A DNA stretch of 64,000 nt from Vibrio nereis NBRC 15637 (GTDB lineage: Bacteria; Pseudomonadota; Gammaproteobacteria; Enterobacterales; Vibrionaceae). Within the stretch, counting starts at the first letter, position 1. The number at the start of each line of letters is the position of its first letter. A program made the position numbers and the translations under genes. The notes under the pieces were generated by a model that made no database searches, was not told the origin of the DNA, and was given only the letters and a program-made list of their open reading frames with translations. The stretch covers positions 62,001 to 126,000 of the forward strand of contig NZ_BCUD01000004.1 of NCBI RefSeq assembly GCF_001591105.1. Reading direction: 5' to 3'. Positions 54,790-63,938 of this stretch are shown here, one piece after another.

Positions 54790-55989
54790 TCAGCTGATTT
54801 CAGCAGCAAAAGCGTCAAGGTTAACGGGTTTAGTATAATCCACGGACTCGAAGCCAAAGCCATTAAGTTGCATAAATGCTTGCTTTAAGCCTTTATAGTC
54901 GCCCAGTTGCTTAAAGTTGCTACTGTTCAGTTCAGCGACTAGTGCTGATACTTTTTCTTGCGTGGTTGGATCGAGCTCCCAGTCATCCATCCGAATCAGT
55001 CGTTCACAATCCACTGGAACATGATGAACTCCATACAATTTCTCACTAAACAAACGCTGCATTTGTTCGATACACCCTTCATGTGTACCTTGCTCTTTCA
55101 TCACTTTGTAAAGTGCAATTAAATAGGGGCTGAGTCCTGGAATAAATACGCTGGCTTTGGTGACTAGAGCCTTACATACCGTGGCATACGCACCGCCATT
55201 AAAGTTCGCCAGCTTCAAATTGAGTGAATGGCTGGTTTGATGCAGGTCTATTTTAGCGCGGCCAAGCGTGCCATCTAGGTAAATTGGGTGGGTGACTTCG
55301 GGACCAACGTAAGAAAACGCAATGGTTTTGCATCCTTCAGCGATAGACTCGACATTGATTAAGGTATCAATCCAGCTTTCCCAGTCTTGGCCGCCCATAA
55401 TTTTAAGCGTGTCTTTCGCTTCTTGTTCTGTTGCAGAAGTGATGGTGGTTTCGTGCCAGGTGTCATCTTCAAGTGTGATGGTCGCTCCTGTCACTTCTTG
55501 CCCGATAGGTTTAATCGCGGAACGCAGCATCTCACCAGTTTCTGGATCAGGTCGTATGCCAGCTGCAACGCTGTAGATAACGAGATCGACTTCGCCTTCG
55601 AAATAGGTCTCAATGGCTTCGATAACGTCTTCTTTTGTTTGGGGAGAGAAGGCGTCACCTTGGATATTTATCGCGGTTCGGCCAGCTTCCTCAGCGTACT
55701 TTTTAAAGAAAATGTTGTTGTAATAACCCGCAGTGCCCACACCTTTCTCAGATGGCCCTCGCTCAAATGAGACGCTGATGGTATCGCTTTGGGAACCACC
55801 AAAGGTAAGCGCGACCCTTGCCGCTAGCCCAAAGCCAGATGAGCCACCGATAATAAGGACACGTTTCGGCCCTTGGGTAATGGATTTAGCGTGTTTCACG
55901 TAATTGATTTGTCGGAGAACGGATTGTTCGCATCCGAATGGATGGGCTGTACGTGCGACGACGCCGTTAATTACAGGCTCAATAATCAT
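54790..55989 (-). CDS. fabV: NADH-dependent enoyl-ACP reductase FabV
   Basis: Catalyses the last reduction of the fatty-acid elongation cycle in place of FabI. The 399-aa length and motifs are characteristic of FabV: VINGVVARTAHPFGCEQ at the N-terminus, GGSSGFGLAARVALTFGG for the cofactor, and Tyr-X8-Lys in SYVGPEVTHPIYLDGTLGRAK. FabV is less sensitive to triclosan than FabI. AAAGGAC precedes the ATG. Downstream of tesA on the same strand with a 73-bp gap. Confidence 0.97.
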   Translation of the reverse strand: MIIEPVINGVVARTAHPFGCEQSVLRQINYVKHAKSITQGPKRVLIIGGSSGFGLAARVALTFGGSQSDTISVSFERGPSEKGVGTAGYYNNIFFKKYAEEAGRTAINIQGDAFSPQTKEDVIEAIETYFEGEVDLVIYSVAAGIRPDPETGEMLRSAIKPIGQEVTGATITLEDDTWHETTITSATEQEAKDTLKIMGGQDWESWIDTLINVESIAEGCKTIAFSYVGPEVTHPIYLDGTLGRAKIDLHQTSHSLNLKLANFNGGAYATVCKALVTKASVFIPGLSPYLIALYKVMKEQGTHEGCIEQMQRLFSEKLYGVHHVPVDCERLIRMDDWELDPTTQEKVSALVAELNSSNFKQLGDYKGLKQAFMQLNGFGFESVDYTKPVNLDAFAAEIS

Positions 55990-56062
55990 TTTTCAGTCCT
56001 TTGCTTAAAGGGATTGGACCAACATAGCGTAAAACAACGTAAATTTTATTGAGCTAGACCAA

Positions 56063-56662
56063 TTAGAGGTGATTAATTAACTCTGCTGCGACAAATTCAG
56101 CAATCCAAGGCTGTGCTTCGGATTTCGGATGCAATCCGTCTTCCATCATCCATTCAGGCTTAGTGATCACGCCTTCTAAGAAGAAAGGTAATAGGGGGAC
56201 ATCCTGCTGTTTTGCTAATTTCGGGTACAGGTCTGCAAACGCGTTAGTGTAGCGTTTGCCATAGTTAGGCAACACTCGGATCTGCATCAGAAGAGGTGTC
56301 GAGTCAGACACGCGCACCATGTCGATCAACCGAGCGAGGTTTTTCTGAATCATTTGGGGTGGAAAACCTCTCAAGCCATCATTGGCGCCGAGCTCAATGA
56401 GTACGTAATCCGGTTGGTGTTGAGTAAGTAGCTGGGGCAGGCGCGCAATACCGTTACCTGTTGTATCTCCGGAAATACTGGCGTTGATTACGTCGATAGA
56501 TTTGCCTTTTTGCGATAACACATCTGGTAATAAAGTAGGCCATGCTTTTTCGATTGGCATTTGATAGCCTGCACTGAGGCTGTCACCTAAAATCAATAAT
56601 TTGCTCGCATTAGCTGGAAATGCAAAAACAACAATAATGGCAAGGGAAAGTAAACGAAACAT
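56063..56662 (-). CDS. tesA: multifunctional acyl-CoA thioesterase I / lysophospholipase L1 / arylesterase
   Basis: A 199-aa periplasmic SGNH hydrolase. A signal peptide (about residues 1-19) precedes the catalytic GDSLSAGY with nucleophile Ser28; GANDGLRG carries the oxyanion Asn, and DGLHP the catalytic Asp-His pair. It hydrolyses acyl thioesters and lysophospholipids. The start ATG (reverse complement of 56660-56662) overlaps the divergent ybbA start (ATG at 56661). The longer open frame upstream is antisense to ybbA and is not used. Confidence 0.94.
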   Translation of the reverse strand: MFRLLSLAIIVVFAFPANASKLLILGDSLSAGYQMPIEKAWPTLLPDVLSQKGKSIDVINASISGDTTGNGIARLPQLLTQHQPDYVLIELGANDGLRGFPPQMIQKNLARLIDMVRVSDSTPLLMQIRVLPNYGKRYTNAFADLYPKLAKQQDVPLLPFFLEGVITKPEWMMEDGLHPKSEAQPWIAEFVAAELINHL

Positions 56663-57335
56663 GCAAACATCCGTGATTAAAACAAACTCTGTGTCTAAAG
56701 TAGTCTCTACTAAACAAGAGCAATTAACAATCCTTGAAGATATAAACCTAGATATAAAAACAGGGGAAAGTGTTGCCATTGTTGGCAGTTCTGGTGCTGG
56801 GAAATCAACCTTAATGACGCTTCTCGCTGGTTTAGATACGCCCAGCGGTGGTGCAATTGAGTTACTTGGCAACGACTTAACCTCTCTAAATGATGAGGCG
56901 CGTGCCGCTATTCGTAGTGAATTTGTCGGTTTTGTCTTTCAAAGCTTTTTGCTAATACCAAGCCTTAGTGCGTTAGACAATGTCACGTTGCCTTGTTTAC
57001 TAAAAGGTGAAGACGAAGATACTGATAGGGCCAAGTCATTACTGACTGCCGTTGGTTTAGAGCACCGAATGGAGCATTCGCCAGCTCAGTTGTCTGGAGG
57101 GGAGCAGCAGCGCGTAGCGTTGGCGAGAGCATTTATGATTCAGCCTAAAATTCTATTCGCGGATGAGCCTACAGGTAACTTGGATCAGCAGACGGCAGAG
57201 AAAGTGATTGAGCTATTGTTCGAACTGAACAAGCAGCATGGAACAACATTAGTACTCGTTACCCACGATATGAAGCTTGCTGAGTTGTGTGAGCGCCGTA
57301 TTCGAATGCATGCAGGCAAACTTGAGGAGTCGTGA
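56661..57335 (+). CDS. ybbA: ABC transporter ATP-binding protein YbbA
   Basis: A 224-aa ABC ATPase of the LolD/MacB-like group. Walker A GSSGAGKST, Q-loop FVFQSF, signature LSGGEQQRVALARAF and Walker B ILFADEPTG are all present. It pairs with the permease YbbP. The frame runs back into tesA, but the ATG at 56661, which overlaps the tesA start, gives the normal N-terminus. The gene order tesA-ybbA-ybbP is the same as in E. coli. Stop overlaps the next start (TGATG). Confidence 0.93.
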   Translation: MQTSVIKTNSVSKVVSTKQEQLTILEDINLDIKTGESVAIVGSSGAGKSTLMTLLAGLDTPSGGAIELLGNDLTSLNDEARAAIRSEFVGFVFQSFLLIPSLSALDNVTLPCLLKGEDEDTDRAKSLLTAVGLEHRMEHSPAQLSGGEQQRVALARAFMIQPKILFADEPTGNLDQQTAEKVIELLFELNKQHGTTLVLVTHDMKLAELCERRIRMHAGKLEES

Positions 57336-59776
57336 TGAGCATGAAAATATCGCCGACCCTAAATAAACGCTTATTTAGCTGGAGTTTGAGTGAAATCCGA
57401 CACGGGCAACTTTGGCCAGTGTCCATCGCTTTAACTTTAATTATTGCGTGTATTTTTGCACTGACAGCACTTGCGGAACGGATGGAGCAGGTGGTGGTAA
57501 AACAAGGCAAAGACGCGCTCACCGCAGATACTGTTTTTTCGTCAGCGAACCCTATACCTGACACACTACTGGCAGCCACTCAGCAGCAAGAGTTAACGCT
57601 CTCGCTGCAAACTCGTTTTGCTACCATGGCTTTCAGCGACAATGCCATGAAGCTTATCACGGTAAAGTCGGTGGACAGTCAATATCCGCTGCGCGGCGAA
57701 ATGCTGCTTTCTGATGACAAAAACACATTTACGCATGTTAAGCCTGGGGAACTTTGGTTGGATGAGCGCTTGTTCTCACAACTATCGGTAAATATAGGTG
57801 ACGCGGTCACTGTGGGCGATGCGGATTTTGTGGTGTCGGGCAGGATCGTAGAAGAACCTGGGTTAAGTTTTAACCCATTCCGTCAAATGCCTTCTGCCTT
57901 TATCCATGACACGGACCTGGATAAAACAGGTGCGGTCCAACTGGGAAGCCGAGTTCGTTTTAGTTTGTTTATTAATGGTGATGATCGTGCGATCAGTCGT
58001 TTAAAGGAGCAGGTGACGCTCACGCCTAGTGATCGCTGGCGTGACCAAAATAGTGCCAGCAGAACAAACGAAGTCTTTCAGCGTACAGAGCAATATTTAT
58101 CTTTAACCGTAGCGATTGTTGTCATCATGGCGGCAACTACGTTGGTATTAACGTGTCAGCATTATGTAAGTACGCGTAGAAAGACAATCGCTATGCTAAA
58201 GAGCTTGGGCGCAAGCAGAGCTTGGATTGGACGTTGGCTTTCTATCCAGGTATTAATTCTTCTTTTGACGGCAACGGTACTTGGTATCGCTATTGGGGTG
58301 TTATTAGAAGTCGCACTCAGAGTACCACTAGTGGATTTGCTACCGGATCCACTGCCGAGTTACGGCCTGTCACCCGCTTTGATCGCGGTTATGACAAGTG
58401 TATTGATTGCAGTGCCAGCCTTAGGTATTCCACTTTTGGGGTTGCTTAATGTCAGTGCTGCTAATGTTATGCAGTCATCTTCTGACTATTCCAGTGGTAA
58501 GTCATATCGCTGGCTGATACTCGTGCCCATACTGCCGATGATCGTCGCTTATTATCAGAACACCATGGTATGGATTGTACTAGGCGGCATACTTGTGTTG
58601 TTTCTCGTGCTCGCGGCTTTGAGTTTATTGATTACAAGAGCCATTGCTAAAATGCCGCTTAACCCCGCGCTTAAACTGGCTATTAGTCGTATTAATCGTT
58701 CCAGTATTGCGACAGGCATTCAATTTGGTGCATTAGCACTTTCATTAATGCTATTGGCTGTGATGTGGCTAGTGAGAACCGACCTTCTGACTGACTGGCA
58801 GAGAACACTCCCAGCGGATGCTCCGAATGCCTTCGCGCTTAATATTGCCCCATATGAACGGGAGGCGTATTTAGCCGCGCTCGATGAACAAGGGATAGAA
58901 CGCTCTGAGGATTATCCAATTATTCGCGGCCGCTTAGTGCAAATTAATGGCGAAGATGCCAAAGAATATGCTCAGGGTGGAGAAGGGACTGATGCCTTAC
59001 GTCGCGAGATTAATTTCACATTTGCCAATGGCATACCAGAACACAACGAAGTGTTGGATGGGGCTTGGAGTGAGCGTAATGGGGTATCTGTGGAGTCTGA
59101 TGTTGCTAGTGATCTTGGATTAGAGCTCGGAGATGACCTGACTTTTGTCATCAATAGTCAGCAAGTCACCGCACAAGTAAACTCTATTCGCGAAGTAGAA
59201 TGGCGTGATATGAAGCCGAACTTTTACTTCATTTTTACGCCCGATGTATTGGCAAATATTCCATCTACTTACTTAGTGAGCTTTAGACTGGAAGGGAAAG
59301 ATAACGAGCTAATTAATCAGTTATCAAGGAACCACCCAACGGTCAGTTTAATGGATATTCGTAGTATGGGAGCCAAAATACAGCAGCTATTAACTCAAAT
59401 AGTTTGGTCGATTACTGTATTGGCTGCTTTGGGTGTGCTGGCTGGGGTTATGTTGATCTTTACACTGCTTAGGTTGAGTATTGGCCAGCGTCAGTCAGAG
59501 ATACAATTATACCGAACCCTTGGAGCAAGCAAAAAACGTGTAACTCAAACCATATGGGCCGAATACGGGTTGATGGCGTTAATCGCAGGAGTGATCGCAG
59601 CATTTGGCGCGGAGCTAGTGGTAGGGGCATTGATGAAGTTTGGTTTTAACCTATCGCCTTCACTACATGTGACCCTTTGGTTTGCTTTGCCAGTACTGAC
59701 ATTCGCGACATTGGCATTAGTTGTTAACAGCATGATAAAACGGTTACTAATCCCGATAAATAAAGCGTTTAGCTAA
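57335..59776 (+). CDS. ybbP: FtsX-type ABC permease YbbP
   Basis: An 813-aa inner-membrane permease with two FtsX/MacB-like halves. Helices cluster at about residues 25-45, 245-270, 300-350, 400-430 and near the C-terminus, with periplasmic domains after the first and middle sets. Two conserved loops read TIAMLKSLGASRAWIGRW and IQLYRTLGASKKRVTQTI. The family is linked to lipid or lipoprotein-related export, but YbbAP substrate is not settled. ATG at 57335 has a GAGGAG ribosome-binding site within the ybbA end. Confidence 0.92.
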   Translation: MSMKISPTLNKRLFSWSLSEIRHGQLWPVSIALTLIIACIFALTALAERMEQVVVKQGKDALTADTVFSSANPIPDTLLAATQQQELTLSLQTRFATMAFSDNAMKLITVKSVDSQYPLRGEMLLSDDKNTFTHVKPGELWLDERLFSQLSVNIGDAVTVGDADFVVSGRIVEEPGLSFNPFRQMPSAFIHDTDLDKTGAVQLGSRVRFSLFINGDDRAISRLKEQVTLTPSDRWRDQNSASRTNEVFQRTEQYLSLTVAIVVIMAATTLVLTCQHYVSTRRKTIAMLKSLGASRAWIGRWLSIQVLILLLTATVLGIAIGVLLEVALRVPLVDLLPDPLPSYGLSPALIAVMTSVLIAVPALGIPLLGLLNVSAANVMQSSSDYSSGKSYRWLILVPILPMIVAYYQNTMVWIVLGGILVLFLVLAALSLLITRAIAKMPLNPALKLAISRINRSSIATGIQFGALALSLMLLAVMWLVRTDLLTDWQRTLPADAPNAFALNIAPYEREAYLAALDEQGIERSEDYPIIRGRLVQINGEDAKEYAQGGEGTDALRREINFTFANGIPEHNEVLDGAWSERNGVSVESDVASDLGLELGDDLTFVINSQQVTAQVNSIREVEWRDMKPNFYFIFTPDVLANIPSTYLVSFRLEGKDNELINQLSRNHPTVSLMDIRSMGAKIQQLLTQIVWSITVLAALGVLAGVMLIFTLLRLSIGQRQSEIQLYRTLGASKKRVTQTIWAEYGLMALIAGVIAAFGAELVVGALMKFGFNLSPSLHVTLWFALPVLTFATLALVVNSMIKRLLIPINKAFS

Positions 59777-59786
59777 AATCGACAGT

Positions 59787-59841
59787 GCTGAGTTATTCAG
59801 TTATCCACAAAATCGGTGGATAAACTTTTGGATAACTCAGC
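59787..59841 (+). repeat. nested inverted repeat with DnaA box after ybbP
   Basis: An outer stem GCTGAGTTAT (59787-59796) with ATAACTCAGC (59832-59841) encloses an inner stem TTATCCAC (59801-59808) with GTGGATAA (59816-59823). TTATCCACA at 59801-59809 is an exact DnaA-box consensus. No T-run follows, so it is not a standard terminator. Confidence 0.7.
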
Positions 59842-60063
59842 CTGTAGAAAACCAAGAAATTCCCATAGCCCTTGTATTATGAATGTGTTGAGCAAGTTTG
59901 TTATGCACAATCGTTAAAAATCTCGTTTCATCAGAATTTGAGTCAAGTATTTTTTTGATTTTTTACCGTCAAATTCTCTTTATTTTTCCCTGTAAAAATT
60001 GTGTTTTTCTTCTATGGCCGTAAGCAGTAAAATACACCTAGAATTAATGGATTAACCATATAA

Positions 60064-61503
60064 ATGCAGCCTAACTATCCCCAAACAAAAGCTTCATCTA
60101 TCGCCATTATCGGTGGTGGTATTGCTGGCGCTACCGCAGCCGTTCATTTAGCTGAACTTGGCTTAAATGTCACGTTAATTGAAAAGAAAGACGGATTGAT
60201 TTCTGGTCCACCTATCTGTCATTTGCACGCTGGTGGTAATTTATACAGAGAGATATCTACCGAACAGTGTTTGGTTCTTCTCAAGCAGTCCATCGATACG
60301 GCTCGCCTTTATCCTAATACGGTCAACACGCGTCCGACTGTTATCGCGGTTCCCTATGTTGATGGTGGTACACCTGAAGAGTTATACGAGCGCCTTATCG
60401 CCGTTCAAAGTGCTTATCGACAGCTTGTAGAGCAAGACTCGGCAAACAAGGTGTTGGGCGAGCCAGAAGAGTATTACCGTTTCTATTCGCGAGATGAGGT
60501 AGAGGCTTTAAAGGAAAAGTCTCAGCCAGAACATCCGGTATGCTTTGATGATTGGTTGATCCCTTTTGCTAAACACACAGACCTCGATACGCTTAAGTTT
60601 CCTATTGCGGTGGTCCAAGAGCCTGGGTGGAGTGTATTCCGCATCGGTGCTGCAGCAGAGTTAGCACTCGGTAAAATTCCAAACTGCCAACTATTACTTC
60701 AGACAGAGGTCACTAACTTAGCTGAAAGCGAAAGCGGTTGGCAGATATGCTGTCAAAACCAATCTGGCGAGCCGACTAGCCTTGAAGTGGATTACTTAGT
60801 GAATGCTTGCGGTTATGAAACGGGCAGCATCGATGATCTGGCGAAGAAGCCACGCAGCCGATTAGTAGAATTTAAAGCTGCTTATGTCACCCAATGGAAA
60901 GACTATGACGAACTTTGGCCAGAAGTTATCTTCCATGGCCCGCGTGGGACACCCAATGGTATGGCGCAGCTGACACCTTATCCTAATGGTGTTTTTCAAC
61001 TGCATGGAATGACAAAAGACATTACTCTGTTTGATGATGGTTTGGTTGCCTCTTGCGAGCGTTCTTCGCAACCGAAGTTGCCAAGTCGACTCAAAGATAA
61101 AATTGTGTCTGGTTGGGATGAGCAAGTCGTTATAGAACGCTCACGCAGAGCTATTGATCATATGGCTCGTTTTGTGCCCGATTATAAACACGCCACAGAA
61201 TATGGCACACCACTGTTTGGGGCTCAGCAGATTCCTGGTAGTGATGAAACGTTACGCGCAGCCGATGTCACTTTTGAAGGGCAGCATTACGCACGTATCG
61301 AAGTGGTTAAAGGCTCATCTGCGCTGGAAGCTGCGATGAAATTAGTGAATCAATGGCAATTATTCGATTATGAGGCGCGTTCGATTGAAGAGCTTCACCC
61401 GGTGAGCATGTCTTTAAATGCAGAGCAAGTAGAAGAAAAGGCAAAATTGATAGCGGCGAGTCGAGATTACCCGCCAGAGCTTGCAGAATACTACGGTGAA
61501 TAG
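60064..61503 (+). CDS. FAD-dependent oxidoreductase (DAO-like)
   Basis: A 479-aa flavoprotein with an N-terminal dinucleotide-binding motif SIAIIGGGIAGATAAVHLAE (residues 12-31), preceded by about 10 residues with no signal peptide. Later regions include NACGYETGSI and a C-terminal helical part. It resembles the D-amino acid oxidase/DadA superfamily in fold. The substrate is unknown. Single gene convergent with pxpC; the terminator between them is bidirectional. Confidence 0.85.
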   Translation: MQPNYPQTKASSIAIIGGGIAGATAAVHLAELGLNVTLIEKKDGLISGPPICHLHAGGNLYREISTEQCLVLLKQSIDTARLYPNTVNTRPTVIAVPYVDGGTPEELYERLIAVQSAYRQLVEQDSANKVLGEPEEYYRFYSRDEVEALKEKSQPEHPVCFDDWLIPFAKHTDLDTLKFPIAVVQEPGWSVFRIGAAAELALGKIPNCQLLLQTEVTNLAESESGWQICCQNQSGEPTSLEVDYLVNACGYETGSIDDLAKKPRSRLVEFKAAYVTQWKDYDELWPEVIFHGPRGTPNGMAQLTPYPNGVFQLHGMTKDITLFDDGLVASCERSSQPKLPSRLKDKIVSGWDEQVVIERSRRAIDHMARFVPDYKHATEYGTPLFGAQQIPGSDETLRAADVTFEGQHYARIEVVKGSSALEAAMKLVNQWQLFDYEARSIEELHPVSMSLNAEQVEEKAKLIAASRDYPPELAEYYGE

Positions 61504-61512
61504 TGATATCTG

Positions 61513-61552
61513 AACGGCCCCAGAGTGTTAGTGCACCCTGGGGCCGTTTGAC
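61513..61552. terminator. bidirectional terminator between the FAD oxidoreductase and pxpC
   Basis: AACGGCCCCAG (61513-61523) pairs with CTGGGGCCGTT (61538-61548), an 11-bp stem with 14-nt loop. Confidence 0.82.
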
Positions 61553-62485
61553 TTAGTACCCAAAGTAATTGGCCCATTTACACCAAGCTTCTTGGAGGCC
61601 GAGCAAATCACCTTTGACAAAACGAACCTTTTGACCGGGTTTTGCTTGAGCTAACCTTGGCAAATCGATCCTTGCGACACATCCCAGTTTTGCATAGCCA
61701 CCGATTGTTTGACGATCATTAAATAGCACAATGGGCTCGCCATTGGGTGGGACCTGAATAGCACCAAGCGCAATGCCTTCGCTTAGGTATTGTTTTTCCG
61801 GTGGCATGACTTTTCCACTACACAGCCGATAGCCCATACGATCGATAAACTGGCTCACTTCAAACTCTTGGCTATAAAATTTTTCCAGTTGTTCTGCGGA
61901 GAAATCTTCAATTTGGTAGCCTTCGACAACCCTAAGTTCAAGAACTCTGTCGTAGTCAGGCTTGCAGCGAAAGCTCATTTGTACCGGTTTTTTTCTTACA
62001 CTATGGGGACTAAATTGGAGTTCGTCTCCCGCCGATAGTGGCGAGCCGCTTTTTATTCCCCCTAATTGATCCCTAACAACAGTGGCGCAGCTGCCCAGTT
62101 GTTGTGGTGCGATAAATCCTTCTTTCACGGCCAAATAACTTCTAAGGCCATTTAAAGGCAAGCCAAAGGTGAGAGATTGACCTTTGCGGGCGGAAAATGT
62201 TGACCAATTGGTTATCGGACTCCCATCCAGTTTCGCGTTCAAGTTGCCGCCCGCAATGGCTAGCTCGCAGTCATCGCCAATTTTGAACTCCGCTTGACCA
62301 AGGGTAATTTCGAGTGCAGGGCAATTTGTTGAATTCCCAAGTAGATGATTTGCCCAGCTGTAAGCATAATCGTCCAGTGGGCCTCCTTGAGCAATTCCCA
62401 TGTGCGATAAGCCAAATCGCCCAAAGTCCTGAAGCAGGGTTTGCTGGCCGGGCTTTATCACTTTTATAGTGCTGGTGTTACTCAT
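61553..62485 (-). CDS. pxpC: 5-oxoprolinase subunit PxpC (biotin-dependent carboxylase-like)
   Basis: A 310-aa subunit of prokaryotic 5-oxoprolinase, PxpABC, which opens 5-oxoproline to glutamate using ATP. Its features are KPGQQTLLQDFGRFGLSHMGIAQGGPLDDYAY, ALEITLGQAEFKI, and the terminal QTIGGYAKLGCVARIDLPRLAQAKPGQKVRF, the KipA/AHS2 family. Start ATG at 62485 overlaps the pxpB stop by 4 nt (ATGA). Last gene of pxpA-pxpB-pxpC. Confidence 0.93.
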   Translation of the reverse strand: MSNTSTIKVIKPGQQTLLQDFGRFGLSHMGIAQGGPLDDYAYSWANHLLGNSTNCPALEITLGQAEFKIGDDCELAIAGGNLNAKLDGSPITNWSTFSARKGQSLTFGLPLNGLRSYLAVKEGFIAPQQLGSCATVVRDQLGGIKSGSPLSAGDELQFSPHSVRKKPVQMSFRCKPDYDRVLELRVVEGYQIEDFSAEQLEKFYSQEFEVSQFIDRMGYRLCSGKVMPPEKQYLSEGIALGAIQVPPNGEPIVLFNDRQTIGGYAKLGCVARIDLPRLAQAKPGQKVRFVKGDLLGLQEAWCKWANYFGY

Positions 62486-63189
62486 TGCCACTCCTTTGAA
62501 ATATTTCCGCCTAGTGCTAAAAACTCTTCTAATCCTATGGGATTGAAAGTGACTTGCGTACCAATAGCAAATGGCAACACAGGTGAGGAATTTGGGGTAT
62601 AAATGTCTATTGGGCAATTACCAATAATATTCCAACCGCCAGGTGAGTCAATTGGGTAAACGGCTGTTTGATGATTGGCAATACCGACACTGCCTTTGGC
62701 TACTTTCAATCTAGGTGAAGCTTTGCGTTCTAACTGCAACTTGTCATCAACGGCTGAGAGGAAAGCAAAGCCGGCTGTAAAGCCAATTGCGCCGACTGTG
62801 TAAGCTTTGCTGCTGTGAAGGTGGATGATTTGATCTAGCGTAAGCCCATGTTCGTAATAGATTGCCAGATCTGGACCAACATCAGGGTGATAATAAACAG
62901 GGAGCTCAATCGACTGAAACTCAGGCTGTTCGGGTAAATGCAATAGTGCTTCTGTAACGATGCGCTCTAGATAAGGGACAAACTCGAAAATAGAAATCCG
63001 GTGAGGTAGGTAATCAATTAAAATTGTGTTGAATGAAGGGGTGACATTCATTACCCATGCGCCAAGCTGATTTCTCAAGTACAGGCTGATTTCTCCAATA
63101 ATCCAAGAAAGTTGATCACTGGGAGCCGCCTCGAAACGGATGAGAACGGAACACTCAGCGACAGGGTCAATTGTTGTTTCTATATCCAC
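62482..63189 (-). CDS. pxpB: 5-oxoprolinase subunit PxpB (KipI/AHS1-like)
   Basis: A 235-aa AHS1-family protein. The blocks LIRFEAAPSDQLSWIIGEISLYLR, TILIDYLPHRI, YYEHGLTLDQIIHLHSSKAYTVGAIGFTAGFAFLSAVDDKL and GSVGIANHQTAVYPIDSPGGWNIIG are all family features. It forms a complex with PxpC and acts with PxpA. GTG start at 63189 shares a base with the pxpA stop (TAGTG), so translation is coupled on both sides. Confidence 0.93.
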   Translation of the reverse strand: MDIETTIDPVAECSVLIRFEAAPSDQLSWIIGEISLYLRNQLGAWVMNVTPSFNTILIDYLPHRISIFEFVPYLERIVTEALLHLPEQPEFQSIELPVYYHPDVGPDLAIYYEHGLTLDQIIHLHSSKAYTVGAIGFTAGFAFLSAVDDKLQLERKASPRLKVAKGSVGIANHQTAVYPIDSPGGWNIIGNCPIDIYTPNSSPVLPFAIGTQVTFNPIGLEEFLALGGNISKEWQ

Positions 63190-63938
63190 TACGAGCTCTC
63201 CATTTTCAATGTTTGTTGAATTTTCTCAATCAAGTTAACCGCTTCTTGATTGTCGCCATGAACACAAAGAGTGTCTGCTTCTAATGAAATCGTGTAGCCA
63301 TCGAGTGTGCGGACTTTTCCGTATCGCGCGATCAGGGTTACTTGGTCCAAAATCTCGCTTTCGTTAGTCATCACTGAATCTGGCATATTACGTGGTGCAA
63401 GTTGGCCTGATGCAAGGTAACGTCGATCAGCAAATGCTTCAAAAAGGAGAGGAACGTCGTAGTTGTCGGCAATATCGAGCCACTCTTGCTTATCATTAAT
63501 CGCGAGCATCATGAGTGGCACGTTAAAGCACGAGACCGCGTCAACAACGGCTTCAAATATTTGTATATTTATGAGCATGTCATTGTAGAGTGCGCCGTGA
63601 GGTTTAATGTAGCTGATTTCTGCATTGACGCTTTCGCAAAGCGATTTCAAAGCCCCAACTTGATAGATCACCATGTTGGTAATTTCTTCAGTGCTGAGTG
63701 GGATACTTCGGCGACCAAAGCCTTGAAGATCAGGATAGCTTGGGTGTGCGCCAATTTGCACGCCATGTTTTAACGCGAGTTTAATGGTATTTATCATAAC
63801 GATAGGGTCTGAAGCGTGAAAGCCACATGCGATGCTGGATTGGTCGATGAAAGGCATGACTTTTTCGTCATTTCCTATCTTCCAGTGTCCGTAACTTTCC
63901 CCCATGTCACAATTTAAGGATATTGAATTCCGTTTCAT
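63189..63938 (-). CDS. pxpA: 5-oxoprolinase subunit PxpA (LamB/YcsF family)
   Basis: A 249-aa LamB/YcsF protein. The diagnostic start SLNCDMGESYGHWKIGNDEKVMPFIDQSSIACGFHASDP and GVQIGAHPSYPDLQGFGRR with the metal-binding His are present, together with SYIKPHGALYND. It provides the hydrolytic active site of 5-oxoprolinase. AAGGAAC precedes the ATG. First gene of the operon; the promoter must be in 63939-64000, near the window edge. Confidence 0.95.
   Translation of the reverse strand: MKRNSISLNCDMGESYGHWKIGNDEKVMPFIDQSSIACGFHASDPIVMINTIKLALKHGVQIGAHPSYPDLQGFGRRSIPLSTEEITNMVIYQVGALKSLCESVNAEISYIKPHGALYNDMLINIQIFEAVVDAVSCFNVPLMMLAINDKQEWLDIADNYDVPLLFEAFADRRYLASGQLAPRNMPDSVMTNESEILDQVTLIARYGKVRTLDGYTISLEADTLCVHGDNQEAVNLIEKIQQTLKMESS

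Noticed and set aside
59787..59841. The ybbP-downstream hairpin as an intrinsic terminator or replication origin
   Set aside because: There is no T-run for a terminator, and a single cluster of DnaA-like boxes with no origin genes is not enough to call an origin.
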